A DNA stretch of 64,000 nt from an uncultured Eubacterium sp. (GCA_910584795.1 CAJUBZ010000003.1:6230-70229), one strand, 5' to 3'. Shown: positions 1-8,908, numbered from the stretch's first letter. Translations and numbers: made by a program. The notes: generated by a model not told the origin, from the sequence alone.

Positions 1-24
1 TTAATTTTTGAAGGGAGATATAAC

Positions 25-765
25 ATGAAAGGCATAGTAAAAAAAATAATAGTATTAACGTTGTGCATGGCTTTAGTAATGGGAAGTTTTCAAATGAATG
101 TAATGGCAAAACGTATCCCGAAGCCGAAGTTGAACAAGAAAAATATAACAATTATGATGGGTAAGACCTCCAGATTGAAATTGAAGAATAATAAGAAAAA
201 AGTAAAATGGAGAAGCCTGAATAAAAAGATAGCAACAGTCACGAAAAAAGGATTAGTGAAGGGAAAGAGTGAAGGGAAAACAACAATTATAGCAAAGGTA
301 GGAAAGAAAAAATATAAATGTAAAGTGAGAGTAAGAGATCCGCAGAAAATATATGTAGATGTGAAATTTGATAGGAAAGAGGAGTTGGAGTTTGAAAAAG
401 AGGAATTAAGTTGGGTTGATAATGTACTTACGAAACAGGCAAAAATTACGGCGAAGTTTGTTGTTTTGGATGTGAAGACTCAGATTGAAAAGAAGGAGAA
501 TGGAAAATATGATATTATTGTGGACTATACGATAAAAAGAACTTATGATTATTATGGGAAAAAATTTGGATCAGAGTTTTATATAGGAATGAATTTGAAT
601 AGAAAAAAAATAACAAAATTGGGAACTGAACGCCCAATAGAAGATTGTAAAACAAACCAAAAATATAAAAGTCAGGAAATAATTGACGATGTAGATTTGA
701 AAGCAGGACAGTATGAAATAGAGATGTATGGTCCATATTGGTCGCTGAAGCAATCGTTACTGTAA
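25..765 (+). CDS. Secreted Ig-like (BIG2) protein, copy 1
   Basis: Secreted protein of 246 aa. Residues 1-29 form a Sec signal peptide (Lys-rich start, hydrophobic core, MNVMA before the mature end). Residues about 35-105 resemble a bacterial Ig-like BIG2 domain (pattern W-R-S-L-N then I-A-T-V, G-L-V-K-G, G-K-T-T-I-x-A). The remaining ~140 residues match nothing I recognise. The start at 25 follows AGGGAG with 7-nt spacing. It is the first of three near-identical tandem genes with a 786-bp period. Its last ~90 residues match copy 2 exactly while residues ~106-155 differ, so variation is confined to a central block. Function unknown; surface adhesion is the usual inference for BIG2 proteins. 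Confidence 0.8.
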   Translation: MKGIVKKIIVLTLCMALVMGSFQMNVMAKRIPKPKLNKKNITIMMGKTSRLKLKNNKKKVKWRSLNKKIATVTKKGLVKGKSEGKTTIIAKVGKKKYKCKVRVRDPQKIYVDVKFDRKEELEFEKEELSWVDNVLTKQAKITAKFVVLDVKTQIEKKENGKYDIIVDYTIKRTYDYYGKKFGSEFYIGMNLNRKKITKLGTERPIEDCKTNQKYKSQEIIDDVDLKAGQYEIEMYGPYWSLKQSLL

Positions 766-810
766 ATATTTATTTGCACGCCTTACGAGCAGAGAGGAAT
801 AGTGATTAAC

Positions 811-1551
811 ATGAAAGGCATAGTAAAAAAAATAATAGTATTAACGTTGTGCATGGCTTTAGTAATGGGAAGTTTTCAAATGAATGTAATGGCAAAACGT
901 ATCCCGAAGCCGAAGTTGAACAAGAAAAATATAACAATTATGATGGGTAAGACCTCCAGATTGAAATTGAAGAATAATAAGAAAAAAGTAAAATGGAGAA
1001 GCCTGAATAAAAAGATAGCAACAGTCACGAAAAAAGGATTAGTGAAGGGAAAGAGTGAAGGGAAAACAACAATTGTCGCAAAGGTAGGAAAGAAAAAATA
1101 TAAATGTAAAGTGAGAGTAAGAGACCCAAAGAAAATATATGTAGATGTGAAATTTGATAGGAAAAATAAATGGGAGTTTACAAAGGAAGAAGTAAATTGG
1201 GTTGACAATGTTCTTACTAGACAAGAAATTGTTACAGCAAAATTTATTGTTACGGATATGAAGGCTCAAGTCGTAAAGAAAGAGAATGGAAAGTATGATA
1301 TTATTGTGGACTATACGATAAAAAGAACTTATGATTATTATGGGAAAAAATTTGGATCAGAGTTTTATATAGGAATGAATTTGAATAGAAAAAAAATAAC
1401 AAAATTGGGAACTGAACGCCCAATAGAAGATTGTAAAACAAACCAAAAATATAAAAGTCAGGAAATAATTGACGATGTAGATTTGAAAGCAGGACAGTAT
1501 GAAATAGAGATGTATGGTCCATATTGGTCGCTGAAGCAATCGTTACTGTAA
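811..1551 (+). CDS. Secreted Ig-like (BIG2) protein, copy 2
   Basis: Second tandem copy, 246 aa from the ATG at 811, the same length as copy 1. A GTG at 802 is also in frame and lies closer to the AGAGAGG at 791-797 (4 nt, against 13 nt for the ATG). I prefer 811 because it aligns with copy 1. Signal peptide and BIG2 domain are the same as in copy 1 except for a Val replacing Ile. Residues ~106-155 carry many substitutions against copy 1 and the C-terminal ~90 residues are identical again. The 45-bp spacer after it is identical to the spacer between copies 1 and 2, so the duplications are recent or homogenised. Confidence 0.8.
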   Translation: MKGIVKKIIVLTLCMALVMGSFQMNVMAKRIPKPKLNKKNITIMMGKTSRLKLKNNKKKVKWRSLNKKIATVTKKGLVKGKSEGKTTIVAKVGKKKYKCKVRVRDPKKIYVDVKFDRKNKWEFTKEEVNWVDNVLTRQEIVTAKFIVTDMKAQVVKKENGKYDIIVDYTIKRTYDYYGKKFGSEFYIGMNLNRKKITKLGTERPIEDCKTNQKYKSQEIIDDVDLKAGQYEIEMYGPYWSLKQSLL

Positions 1552-1596
1552 ATATTTATTTGCACGCCTTACGAGCAGAGAGGAATAGTGATTAAC

Positions 1597-2316
1597 ATGA
1601 AAGGCATAGTAAAAAAAATAATAGTATTAACGTTGTGCATGGCTTTAGTAATGGGAAGTTTTCAAATGAATGTAATGGCAAAACGTATCCCGAAGCCGAA
1701 GTTGAACAAGAAAAATATAACAATTATGATGGGTAAGACCTCCAGATTGAAATTGAAGAATAATAAGAAAAAAGTAAAATGGAGAAGCCTGAATAAAAAG
1801 ATAGCAACAGTCACGAAAAAAGGATTAGTGAAGGGAAAGAGTGAAGGGAAAACAACAATTGTCGCAAAGGTAGGAAAGAAAAAATATAAATGTAAAGTAA
1901 GAGTAAGAGATCCAAAGAAAGTATATATAAATTTAGATTATGATAAAAAGAGGGAATATATATATACGAAACATGAGTTACAATGGGTAAACAATGTTCT
2001 TACAAAAGTTAGTAATGTACATGCAGAGTATCATGTTCTTGATATGAGTTATAGTATGGTAAAAAAACAGAATGGACAATATGATGTGGCAGTAAAATAT
2101 ACCATAAAAAGAACCTATGATTATGCTGGGAAAAATGCAGGCACAGAATTCTCTTTTCTTATAGATATATATAGAGAAGGTGAAAAAGGTGGTCCAAGTA
2201 GGGCAATAGTAGGTTCGGCATATTGTAAAACAAATGAAGTTTACCAAGGACAGACAATAATTGAAGATTTAGGACCGGGACAGTATAGTATAGGCATATC
2301 ATCATATGGAGAGTAA
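1597..2316 (+). CDS. Secreted Ig-like (BIG2) protein, copy 3
   Basis: Third tandem copy, 239 aa from ATG 1597. The first ~107 residues (signal peptide plus BIG2 domain) equal copy 2, then the C-terminal half diverges along its whole length, sharing only short blocks such as YTIKRTYDY and CKTN with copies 1 and 2. The protein ends SSYGE rather than KQSLL. The hinge between identical and divergent DNA sits near 1,905, at the end of the BIG2 domain. It is the last gene of the array and is followed by a terminator at 2,401. The N-terminal half is homogenised while the C-terminal half is free to vary. Confidence 0.8.
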   Translation: MKGIVKKIIVLTLCMALVMGSFQMNVMAKRIPKPKLNKKNITIMMGKTSRLKLKNNKKKVKWRSLNKKIATVTKKGLVKGKSEGKTTIVAKVGKKKYKCKVRVRDPKKVYINLDYDKKREYIYTKHELQWVNNVLTKVSNVHAEYHVLDMSYSMVKKQNGQYDVAVKYTIKRTYDYAGKNAGTEFSFLIDIYREGEKGGPSRAIVGSAYCKTNEVYQGQTIIEDLGPGQYSIGISSYGE

Positions 2317-2400
2317 TGATAAATATTAATGTGGCATAAGTTTATAAAAAGGGAATATCTTTTCAAATGATAAAATAAAGGGTTTTAAAAGCATATGAAG

Positions 2401-2456
2401 AAGGATTGTAGTTTGACGAATTTTAATCGTTAGAATTACAGTCCTTTATTTTTTTG
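2401..2456 (+). terminator. Intrinsic terminator after the BIG2 array
   Basis: A 13-bp stem (2401-2413 with 2434-2446, two G-U pairs) is followed by a T-rich run to 2455. It separates the BIG2 genes from the tail operon. The 113 bp between it and the tail-tube start hold no ORF I trust and no clear promoter. Confidence 0.75.
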
Positions 2457-2569
2457 CAACATTGCGTAACAGAGCCATAAAGGTAGTATACAATTCTAAA
2501 CATAGCACACAGGTAATCGTGTTGCTGATTATTATAGTCAAAGGAATGACAAAAGAAAGGAGAAACAAA

Positions 2570-3181
2570 ATGAAATTTACAAAACTTCCGGAGGGAACCT
2601 TTAAGGAGATGCAGATGAACGCAGGAATATTGTTAGATGGTTTTACTCCGGCAACAGGGGAAATCAAAAATATTTTAGGTGCTACAAGTGGAGGAATCAC
2701 TTTTACAGCAATACCTACATATTCAGATTTTGGAGAGGACATTGATAATTGTCCTACGAATATGAAAGAACTTAAGAATCTTAACAGCTGGGAAGCCAAA
2801 ATGGCAGGAATTTTTATTACAGTTTCAACGAATTTGGCTAAAACACTTGTCAGTGTTGCAGATATTGACAGTGAAGACAGCACACATGTAATTCCACGTA
2901 ACAAATTGGAAAGTACAGACTTTGAAGATATTTGGTGGGTAGGAGATTACAGTGACCTGAATGGGGAACAGAATGGAGGCTTCTGTGCAGTTCATTTAAT
3001 GAATGCACTATCTACAGGAGGATTCCAGATCCAGAGTACAGACAGTGGAAAAGGACAGTTTACGTTCGAGTTTTTAGGACATTATTCACTGGAAAATCCG
3101 GAACAGGTACCGTTTGAAATCTTTGTAAAAACAGGAGAAACCGAAGGTATATCAGAAGTAGAAACAACAGAAGGAGAGTAA
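2570..3181 (+). CDS. Phage-type major tail tube protein
   Basis: Protein of 203 aa resembling major tail (tube) proteins of siphophages and PBSX-like elements. It is rich in beta residues, with an N-terminal LDGFTPATGEI segment and a late GKGQFTFEFLGHYSL stretch typical of the fold. It would polymerise into the hollow tube through which the tape measure runs. The start is the ATG at 2570, 7 nt after AAAGGAG (2556-2562); an upstream TTG in frame has no support. It is the first gene of an unbroken run of tail genes, and nothing upstream resembles a capsid, portal, connector or terminase. Assignment rests on fold-like features and operon position, so the family is probable, not certain. Confidence 0.75.
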   Translation: MKFTKLPEGTFKEMQMNAGILLDGFTPATGEIKNILGATSGGITFTAIPTYSDFGEDIDNCPTNMKELKNLNSWEAKMAGIFITVSTNLAKTLVSVADIDSEDSTHVIPRNKLESTDFEDIWWVGDYSDLNGEQNGGFCAVHLMNALSTGGFQIQSTDSGKGQFTFEFLGHYSLENPEQVPFEIFVKTGETEGISEVETTEGE

Positions 3182-3184
3182 AAG

Positions 3185-3544
3185 ATGAAACTATCAGAAT
3201 TTAAAAATGAGTGTGCAGTAGATGTACTGGCAGATTTATTAGAACCGGCATCAGCAATTTGTTCTGATGCAGAATTAGTAAAAGCAGTAAGAGAAAAACA
3301 GCCGATTCTTAAAATTGCACAAATTGCATTGAAAAAGCATCAGAAAGATGTCGTTGAGGTTTTGGCAATTATTAATGGAGTTTCAGTTGATAAGTTTGAG
3401 TGTACACCTGTTTCAATCTTAAATGATCTGCTTGGTGTATTAAACGATACAGAGCTTGTTGAGTTTTTTATACTGCAGGGTCGGACAAGGGCAGAAAGCA
3501 ATTCTGGCTCTGCTATGGAGAGTACAAAGGAACAAGAAAGGTAA
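3185..3544 (+). CDS. Tail assembly chaperone (gpG-like)
   Basis: Small helical protein of 119 aa, three bases after the tail tube gene, with AAGGAGAG overlapping the end of that gene. Its position between tail tube and tape measure, its size and its overlap with a second frame are those of the lambda gpG / gpG-T chaperone that coats the tape measure during tail assembly. An open -1 frame begins right after TGA at 3460-3462 and continues 200 bp past this gene's stop. The expected products are the 119-aa short form and a longer frameshifted form of about 188 aa. Confidence 0.7.
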   Translation: MKLSEFKNECAVDVLADLLEPASAICSDAELVKAVREKQPILKIAQIALKKHQKDVVEVLAIINGVSVDKFECTPVSILNDLLGVLNDTELVEFFILQGRTRAESNSGSAMESTKEQER

Positions 3545-3750
3545 AGTATTTTATAAAATACTTAATATCATATCGGGAGCAGTTTTATCGTGATGAAGCA
3601 TATCGTCTGTACATTACAGACAGTATTTATTATCGGGGACAGAATAAGGCTTTGACAATTCGTTATGAGGATTTGTTTAAACCGCAGGATACCCGTTCAG
3701 GTGATGAAATTGCAGCAGATATTATTAAAAGGATGGAGCTAAAGGTATAG
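3463..3750 (+). CDS. gpT-like extension reached by -1 frameshift
   Basis: Open -1 frame relative to the chaperone gene, running from 3463 to TAG 3748-3750. It has no start codon of its own near its beginning. The sequence downstream of 3540 reads like protein (segments ISYREQFYRDEAYR and LTIRYEDLFKPQ). At the point where the frames can join, the zero frame reads G TTT TTT at 3463-3469, which permits a -1 slip, directly after the -1-frame stop. A fusion would be about 188 aa, matching the gpG-T arrangement of long-tailed phages. The slip site is inferred; a different slip point within 3463-3540 is possible. Confidence 0.65.
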   Translation, partial: VFYTAGSDKGRKQFWLCYGEYKGTRKVKYFIKYLISYREQFYRDEAYRLYITDSIYYRGQNKALTIRYEDLFKPQDTRSGDEIAADIIKRMELKV

Positions 3751-3752
3751 AG

Positions 3753-5225
3753 ATGGATGTATTTGATTTAGCAGTAGAAATATCAATTAATACAACTGAA
3801 TATGAAAAGGGATTAAGCGAAGCCGGTGATAAAACTTCACAATTTGCATCACTGATAAAAACAGGAATTAGTAATGCAGCAAAGGCAGGAGCTGCAGCGA
3901 TGTCAGCTATGAAAACAGTGATTGGAGTTGTTTCAAATGAAATGATAAATACAGTCACTTCATCCGAGGAATGTAAGAGCGGATTACAGGATTTACAGTC
4001 AGCTTTTGGTGAAGCAAAAAATAATCTGATGTCTGAATTTGTTCCGGGAATGTCTGAAGTAATGGAGGGATTAACTGATATATTTGGTGGAGACAGCAGT
4101 GGTATTGACACCATTAAAGAAGGTGTTGAGAGTATAGCCATAAATTTTCAGGAAATGCTTCCTCAGATAGTAGAAAGTATATCGGAGTTTTTACCGGGTA
4201 TCGTGGAGATGATTGTTGAGTCATTTCCGTTATTGGTGGAATGTATACAACAATTGATTGTTGAATTAGCGAATGTCCTTACAGAGAATTTTCCACAACT
4301 GTTAGAAGCTGTGGGGCAGATATTATCGACAATAGTTTCCGCAATAGGGGAACTATTGCCGGTACTTGCCGAAACAGCTTTACAACTTATTATTCAGCTT
4401 GGAAATGGAATTATACAGAATCTTCCTGTGATTGTAAGTAAAGGTGCTGAACTTGTGTATGGATTGGCAGATGGTATCAGAGAAGGTCTGCCATTACTTG
4501 TCGAGCAGGCAGTAAATATGATTACTGAACTGACATCAGGGTTAGGCGGAATGCTGGGTACAATTATAGATGCCGGGATAGAGATTATAATTTCACTGAT
4601 AGATGGCATTGTGGAGGCATTGCCAAATCTATTAGAAAAGATACCGGAAATTATTAATAATCTACACTCAGCATTAGTAAGCAATTTACCGAAAATACTT
4701 GATGGTGGTGTGAGGATATTAGTTTCATTAGTTACAGGTATTGTTAAGACGATTCCAAAGCTGATTGAGACAATTCCTAAGATTTTTATGGCGATACAGG
4801 ATGTGTTAAAGGATTTTAGTCTTTCGCAGATAGGAGCAAATCTGATTAGAGGTTTGTGGGAAGGAATGAAAAGTCTTGGAGACTGGTTGTGGAAAAAAGT
4901 AAAAGGATTATTCAGTGATATTCTTGACGGAGTATTAGAGTTCTTTGGAATACATTCCCCTTCCAGGAAATTTGCATGGATTGGTCGAATGTGTGTTGAA
5001 GGATTCAACAATGGTTTTAGTGGTTTGACAGATGGGACAGTGATAGATGAAGGATTAAGGAATATTGAAAGCAGATTAGGCTCTGTGGATATAGGAATTG
5101 CCACATCTGGCACAGAAACCCAGACTGTAAGATTATTAGAAAAAATATTAAACAAGATGGATAATGAGAGCATATTAATGCTGAATAAGAGAGAATTTGG
5201 AAGATTAGTAAGAGGTACAGCGTGA
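3753..5225 (+). CDS. Tail tape measure protein (short)
   Basis: Protein of 490 aa with the build of tape measures. It has an N-terminal helical region with Ala-rich stretches, then repeated hydrophobic amphipathic helices (patterns such as FLPGIVEMI and FPQLLEAVGQIL every ~20-30 residues). A C-terminal IHSPSRKFAWIGRMCVEGF motif is common at tape-measure ends in Firmicutes phages. The start at 3753 follows AAAGG by 7 nt. At roughly 1.5 angstroms per residue it would set a tail of about 70 nm, short for a siphophage. The gene follows the chaperone frames by 2 bp and overlaps the Dit gene. Confidence 0.85.
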   Translation: MDVFDLAVEISINTTEYEKGLSEAGDKTSQFASLIKTGISNAAKAGAAAMSAMKTVIGVVSNEMINTVTSSEECKSGLQDLQSAFGEAKNNLMSEFVPGMSEVMEGLTDIFGGDSSGIDTIKEGVESIAINFQEMLPQIVESISEFLPGIVEMIVESFPLLVECIQQLIVELANVLTENFPQLLEAVGQILSTIVSAIGELLPVLAETALQLIIQLGNGIIQNLPVIVSKGAELVYGLADGIREGLPLLVEQAVNMITELTSGLGGMLGTIIDAGIEIIISLIDGIVEALPNLLEKIPEIINNLHSALVSNLPKILDGGVRILVSLVTGIVKTIPKLIETIPKIFMAIQDVLKDFSLSQIGANLIRGLWEGMKSLGDWLWKKVKGLFSDILDGVLEFFGIHSPSRKFAWIGRMCVEGFNNGFSGLTDGTVIDEGLRNIESRLGSVDIGIATSGTETQTVRLLEKILNKMDNESILMLNKREFGRLVRGTA

Positions 5226-6055
5226 AACATGAAAAGATTAAATATGTAAATCATAATGGAGAAGAAATGATATGGGGAGGAGGTGAAAACGGTATCTTTG
5301 TGAATGCCAATACTCTGCATGATTACAAGTGGAGTATTGACAGTGACAAAAATAACATTAAAGCATTTGAGCGGGGCATTGTAGACTTTGAGTTGCCAAT
5401 TGTAATAGCATGCAGGACAGAGGAAGAAGGAAACTATATAAAAAATAAACTGGTTGAACTTGTGGATGTAGATGTTAATGCAAAAGAACCGGGAAGACTT
5501 TATATAGGAGAATACTATATAAAGTGTTATGTATCTGCCTCCTCAAAATCAAAGTATAACATGACAGACAGATTTGCATCTGCCTCGCTCACAATCACAA
5601 CGGCATCGCCTTATTGGATTCGGGAGAAGACATATCGTTTTCATATGTATCCTGATGTAAAAGATTTAGATTATCCACATGATTATCCATATGGTTACAG
5701 TATGAATTCAATTAAGACAATAATTGTTAATAAGTTAAATAACAGTTCGTATTTAACAGCGGATTTCAGACTTGATATATATGGAGAAGTGGATAGTCCC
5801 TGTCTGTCAATAGACGGACACAACTATGCAGTAGATTGTATTGTGAATGAAGGAGAAGTATTGACAATTGACACATTCGAAAAGCAAGTGTACAGGACAG
5901 TCAATGGTAATCGGATAAATGAGTTTAAAAACCGAAACAGAGAAGAATATATTTTTGAACCGTTAAATTCCGGAATCATAAAACTGAATAATTTTGGGCG
6001 CTTTCCATATACAATAACTGTTTATGAGAAAAGGAGTGAGCCACTATGGATTTAA
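5222..6055 (+). CDS. Distal tail protein (Dit family)
   Basis: Protein of 277 aa like the siphovirus tail component family (Dit), which forms the hub at the tail tip between tube and Tal. The N-terminal half is typical: a short beta start, then YKWSIDSDKNNIKAFERG, then a G-RLYIGEYYIKCYVS segment. Start is GTG at 5222, forming a GTGA overlap with the tape measure stop, so the two are probably translationally coupled. The end overlaps the Tal gene by 10 bp. Confidence 0.8.
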   Translation: MKHEKIKYVNHNGEEMIWGGGENGIFVNANTLHDYKWSIDSDKNNIKAFERGIVDFELPIVIACRTEEEGNYIKNKLVELVDVDVNAKEPGRLYIGEYYIKCYVSASSKSKYNMTDRFASASLTITTASPYWIREKTYRFHMYPDVKDLDYPHDYPYGYSMNSIKTIIVNKLNNSSYLTADFRLDIYGEVDSPCLSIDGHNYAVDCIVNEGEVLTIDTFEKQVYRTVNGNRINEFKNRNREEYIFEPLNSGIIKLNNFGRFPYTITVYEKRSEPLWI

Positions 6056-7926
6056 TATATACGGATGAAAATAACAATGATTTAGGTGTTATCAAGAATT
6101 ATAAGTTAGATCTTGCGTATGGCAAAGATGAAAATGATTTTGAACTTGAGATAGATTTACAGGAACATTGTGCGGGTATTAACAGTAGAATATATATTCA
6201 GACATCGGACAATGGCAGGGTAATTGGTTCAGAATATGGTGGAATTATAGACAATATTGAAGTAGATGCTGATAATGAAAAAATAGTTTATTCCGGCAGA
6301 ACATGGCATGGAATATTGGCAAATAAGATTATTCAGCCGGAGAATAATCGGGATTATTATACAGTAACCGGGGATGCCAATGCAATCGTAGCAGATTTGA
6401 TAGCAGATTTTGATTTGGCGGATGTATTTGAGGCTTCAAGAGAGGTGTCTGATGTTGAGGTATTGTCTTATGATTTCAGATACATAGACATGTATGCAGG
6501 ACTGCTTGCAATGTTAGAAGAGTACAATGGAAAATTGATCTTTAAACGTAATCAAAACAGTAAGGTAGAGATAAGTGTTGTAGCAAATAGAAATTATGCT
6601 TCAGAAGATGAGTTCTATAATTCTGAGTTTTCTTTTGTGATAAAGAGAGCAGGAAATCCTACAAACCATATGATTTGTTTAGGAGCAGGAGACATGAAGG
6701 AGAGAAGGGTAATACATTTGTTCGCAAATGAGAATAATGCAATTGAGCCATATACGATTACGGAAGAGCCGAAAATTGACAGTGATTATATTCTGGATGA
6801 GCGAAATAAGGTATTAGCCGGTTCGGATGAAGTTACTACAATATTTGATTGCCCGAATGCAGGAGCAGTTAAAAATTACATTTTGCAGACTATAAAACCT
6901 GATAACTGGGAGAACGTGTTTGGCGAGTATGCGTATCTGGACGAACAGGGAAATTACAAGACAGCTGAGGCAGTAAAAGGTGAGTCAGACAGATATTCGA
7001 AATTGAATGTGAAACCTGAGGACTGGGATGCAAACTGTACAAAGTATTATCGGGTTGATGGGAAATATTTTGTACCGGTGGTGACAGATACTTCATCAAC
7101 TTATAAAGAGTTAAAAGAAGTTCCTTTAGATTGGGGATATGGTTATAATAAGTATTTTGAATTGGAAGGCAATAAATATGTTTCTGCTAAGGAAAAAAAG
7201 CAAAGCTATAGTCCGTTAGTATCAAAACCTGATAAGTGGAAAACAGAATATAAAAATTATTATGTTCGAAAATCAGACGGAATAAAAGATTCTTATTATT
7301 CAGTTGAAGGCAAAATTAAACCGAAGTGTGAGCCTCAACGGAATAAGCCTACAGATTGGGAAAACAATTATAAAAATTACTATATTCTAAATAGTAAGGG
7401 AAACAAAGTGAAAGTGGGACCATCAAAAGTTTGGAGGAATGGTGTTGCAAAAGACGTTGTGCCGAAGTGGAGAAAAAATACTTTTTATACAGATGTTACA
7501 AAGACAGTAGCACCAAAATTTGAACCAAAAAAATATTATAAGCAAAATGAAACAATAAAGTGTCCAGATTTTCAAGTTGGAAAATATTACGAAAAAATCG
7601 AAAATGTAACTGCGCCACCATTTGAGAGAGGAAAATACTGGGAATTGTTAGACAAAATGATTCTTCCGGAATGGAAAGATAATTATTATTACAAAATAGT
7701 GTATGACAATTATCAGGATCTGGCCGCTAAAGGAGTAGAAAAGTTTCGGGAATTGCTGGATGGCGACGAAATCAGTATTAATTTAAAAAATAGTATTGAT
7801 TATGACATTGGAGATATCGTAGGGGCAACAGATACATATACCGGTATTTCCGTAATGAAAAAGGTAACCAAGAAAATAGTAACAATAAAAAATAATGAGA
7901 TTAACACATCTTATGAAATAGGATAG
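6046..7926 (+). CDS. Tail-tip protein, Gp37-like Tal, with repeat insertion
   Basis: Protein of 626 aa. Residues 1 to ~270 and ~560-626 match the siphovirus ReqiPepy6 Gp37-like tail protein family, which forms the tail-tip hub below Dit. The middle (~280-550) is an insertion of degenerate modules of about 40-60 residues containing P-x-x-W then Y-x-x-Y-Y (KPDNWENVF, KPEDWDANCTKYY, KPDKWKTEYKNYY, KPTDWENNYKNYY) and later shorter aromatic units (FEPKKYY, FQVGKYY, FERGKYW). These repeats may bind glycan or extend the tip. I see no peptidase motif. Start ATG 6046 lies inside the Dit gene. Confidence 0.75.
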   Translation: MDLIYTDENNNDLGVIKNYKLDLAYGKDENDFELEIDLQEHCAGINSRIYIQTSDNGRVIGSEYGGIIDNIEVDADNEKIVYSGRTWHGILANKIIQPENNRDYYTVTGDANAIVADLIADFDLADVFEASREVSDVEVLSYDFRYIDMYAGLLAMLEEYNGKLIFKRNQNSKVEISVVANRNYASEDEFYNSEFSFVIKRAGNPTNHMICLGAGDMKERRVIHLFANENNAIEPYTITEEPKIDSDYILDERNKVLAGSDEVTTIFDCPNAGAVKNYILQTIKPDNWENVFGEYAYLDEQGNYKTAEAVKGESDRYSKLNVKPEDWDANCTKYYRVDGKYFVPVVTDTSSTYKELKEVPLDWGYGYNKYFELEGNKYVSAKEKKQSYSPLVSKPDKWKTEYKNYYVRKSDGIKDSYYSVEGKIKPKCEPQRNKPTDWENNYKNYYILNSKGNKVKVGPSKVWRNGVAKDVVPKWRKNTFYTDVTKTVAPKFEPKKYYKQNETIKCPDFQVGKYYEKIENVTAPPFERGKYWELLDKMILPEWKDNYYYKIVYDNYQDLAAKGVEKFRELLDGDEISINLKNSIDYDIGDIVGATDTYTGISVMKKVTKKIVTIKNNEINTSYEIG

Positions 7927-7935
7927 GAGGATAAA

Positions 7936-8898
7936 ATGGGATTAGAGTTAATAACAGGTCATAGAGGAGAACAACATATAACAAGTGATGATGCCGGAGC
8001 ACTCAATGCGGGTGTCGTAGGTGAAAGTTGCGTACTATCATATGGGAAAAAGTTTAATGAGATTCATACATATGACGATATTACTATCGAAGATGGAGAC
8101 ATCATATTACAGGGACGTCACATAAGGCTGCGATATGGAGAAACAGAGACATTTACTGTCGCAAAGCCGCGAAATCCTCGTGCACATAGAATAGATTTAT
8201 TATGCATTCGATATAGTATGAATGAGGAAGGAATAGAGAGCGCTGAATTAGTTTATAAGAAAGGTCCGGAGATTGAAACAGATGGTGTGTATATTAATCC
8301 GGAGATTTCTATCGGAGATATTCGTAAATTAGATCAAGTATCTGAATTTCCATTATACAGATTAAAGGTAAATATTGCCGGTATTTATCAAGTTGAAAAA
8401 TTATTTCAGATTTATAAAACAACACAAGAACTGGAGAAGGAAATTGATGAGAGCATTCAGACACTAAAGGATTATGCTGATAATGAAGTTGGTGAAATCA
8501 GAATGGATTTGACAGAATGTGTTAAGTTTATGGATTTTGCATCAAACAGCAGAATAGGCAGTGCACTTGCATTAAATTATGCTTTTGCAAGTGCTTTTAG
8601 CAGTAATTCTACATTCGGAAGTCAGTTTGCGTCCAATTCTTCATTCACAAATACTTTTGGAAGAAATTCCGCATTTGGTAATGTGTTTGCGTCAAATTAT
8701 GCTTTTGCAAATGCCTTAGGTAGCAATTCTACTTTTGGATATGCATTTGCATCAAATTCGTCATTTGTTAGTGCGTTTGCTTTCAATAGTACATTTGGAA
8801 TCGGTTTTGCTAATAATTCTCATTTTTGTACAGCTCTGGCAAACAACTCAAGTTTTGTACAAAAACTGGCCAGTGCATTGGCATCGGTAATGGCATAG
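7936..8898 (+). CDS. Baseplate/fibre protein with 10-residue tip repeats
   Basis: Protein of 320 aa. The N-terminal ~150 residues (ITGHRGEQHITSDDAGALNA onward) resemble the attachment part of fibre or upper-baseplate proteins of Lachnospiraceae prophages. A helical linker with coiled-coil character follows (~165-200). From ~205 to 310 there is a tandem array with 10-residue period and consensus N-S-x-F-x-x-x-F-A/G-x (for example NSTFGSQFAS, NSSFTNTFGR). This Ser/Asn/Phe-rich array is likely an elongated repetitive fold carrying receptor specificity. AGGAGG precedes ATG 7936. The next gene is a glycosyltransferase, so glycosylation of the Ser/Asn positions is possible but unproven. Confidence 0.7.
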   Translation: MGLELITGHRGEQHITSDDAGALNAGVVGESCVLSYGKKFNEIHTYDDITIEDGDIILQGRHIRLRYGETETFTVAKPRNPRAHRIDLLCIRYSMNEEGIESAELVYKKGPEIETDGVYINPEISIGDIRKLDQVSEFPLYRLKVNIAGIYQVEKLFQIYKTTQELEKEIDESIQTLKDYADNEVGEIRMDLTECVKFMDFASNSRIGSALALNYAFASAFSSNSTFGSQFASNSSFTNTFGRNSAFGNVFASNYAFANALGSNSTFGYAFASNSSFVSAFAFNSTFGIGFANNSHFCTALANNSSFVQKLASALASVMA

Positions 8899-8908
8899 GA
8901 GGTTTTTA

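Larger units (their letters stand above)
25..1910 (+). repeat. Direct tandem repeat, 786-bp period
   Basis: ATG codons at 25, 811 and 1597 are exactly 786 bp apart. Units 1 and 2 match at both ends (about 25-335 and 510-785 of unit 1) with a divergent middle. Units 2 and 3 match from the spacer to about 1,905. Confidence 0.9.

Noticed and set aside
876..1208. Long reverse-strand frames opposite the BIG2 genes
   Set aside because: They are Phe/Leu-rich shadows of Lys-rich codons, repeated identically in each copy, with no ribosome sites.
2482..2492. GGTAGTATACA just before the tail operon, matching part of the 33-bp att-like repeat
   Set aside because: An 11-bp match in AT-rich DNA is too short to claim an attachment site; the flanks do not match.
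8520..8890. Variable region of a diversity-generating retroelement in the fibre repeats
   Set aside because: No reverse transcriptase or template repeat is present, and the decamers are regular rather than scattered A-site variants.
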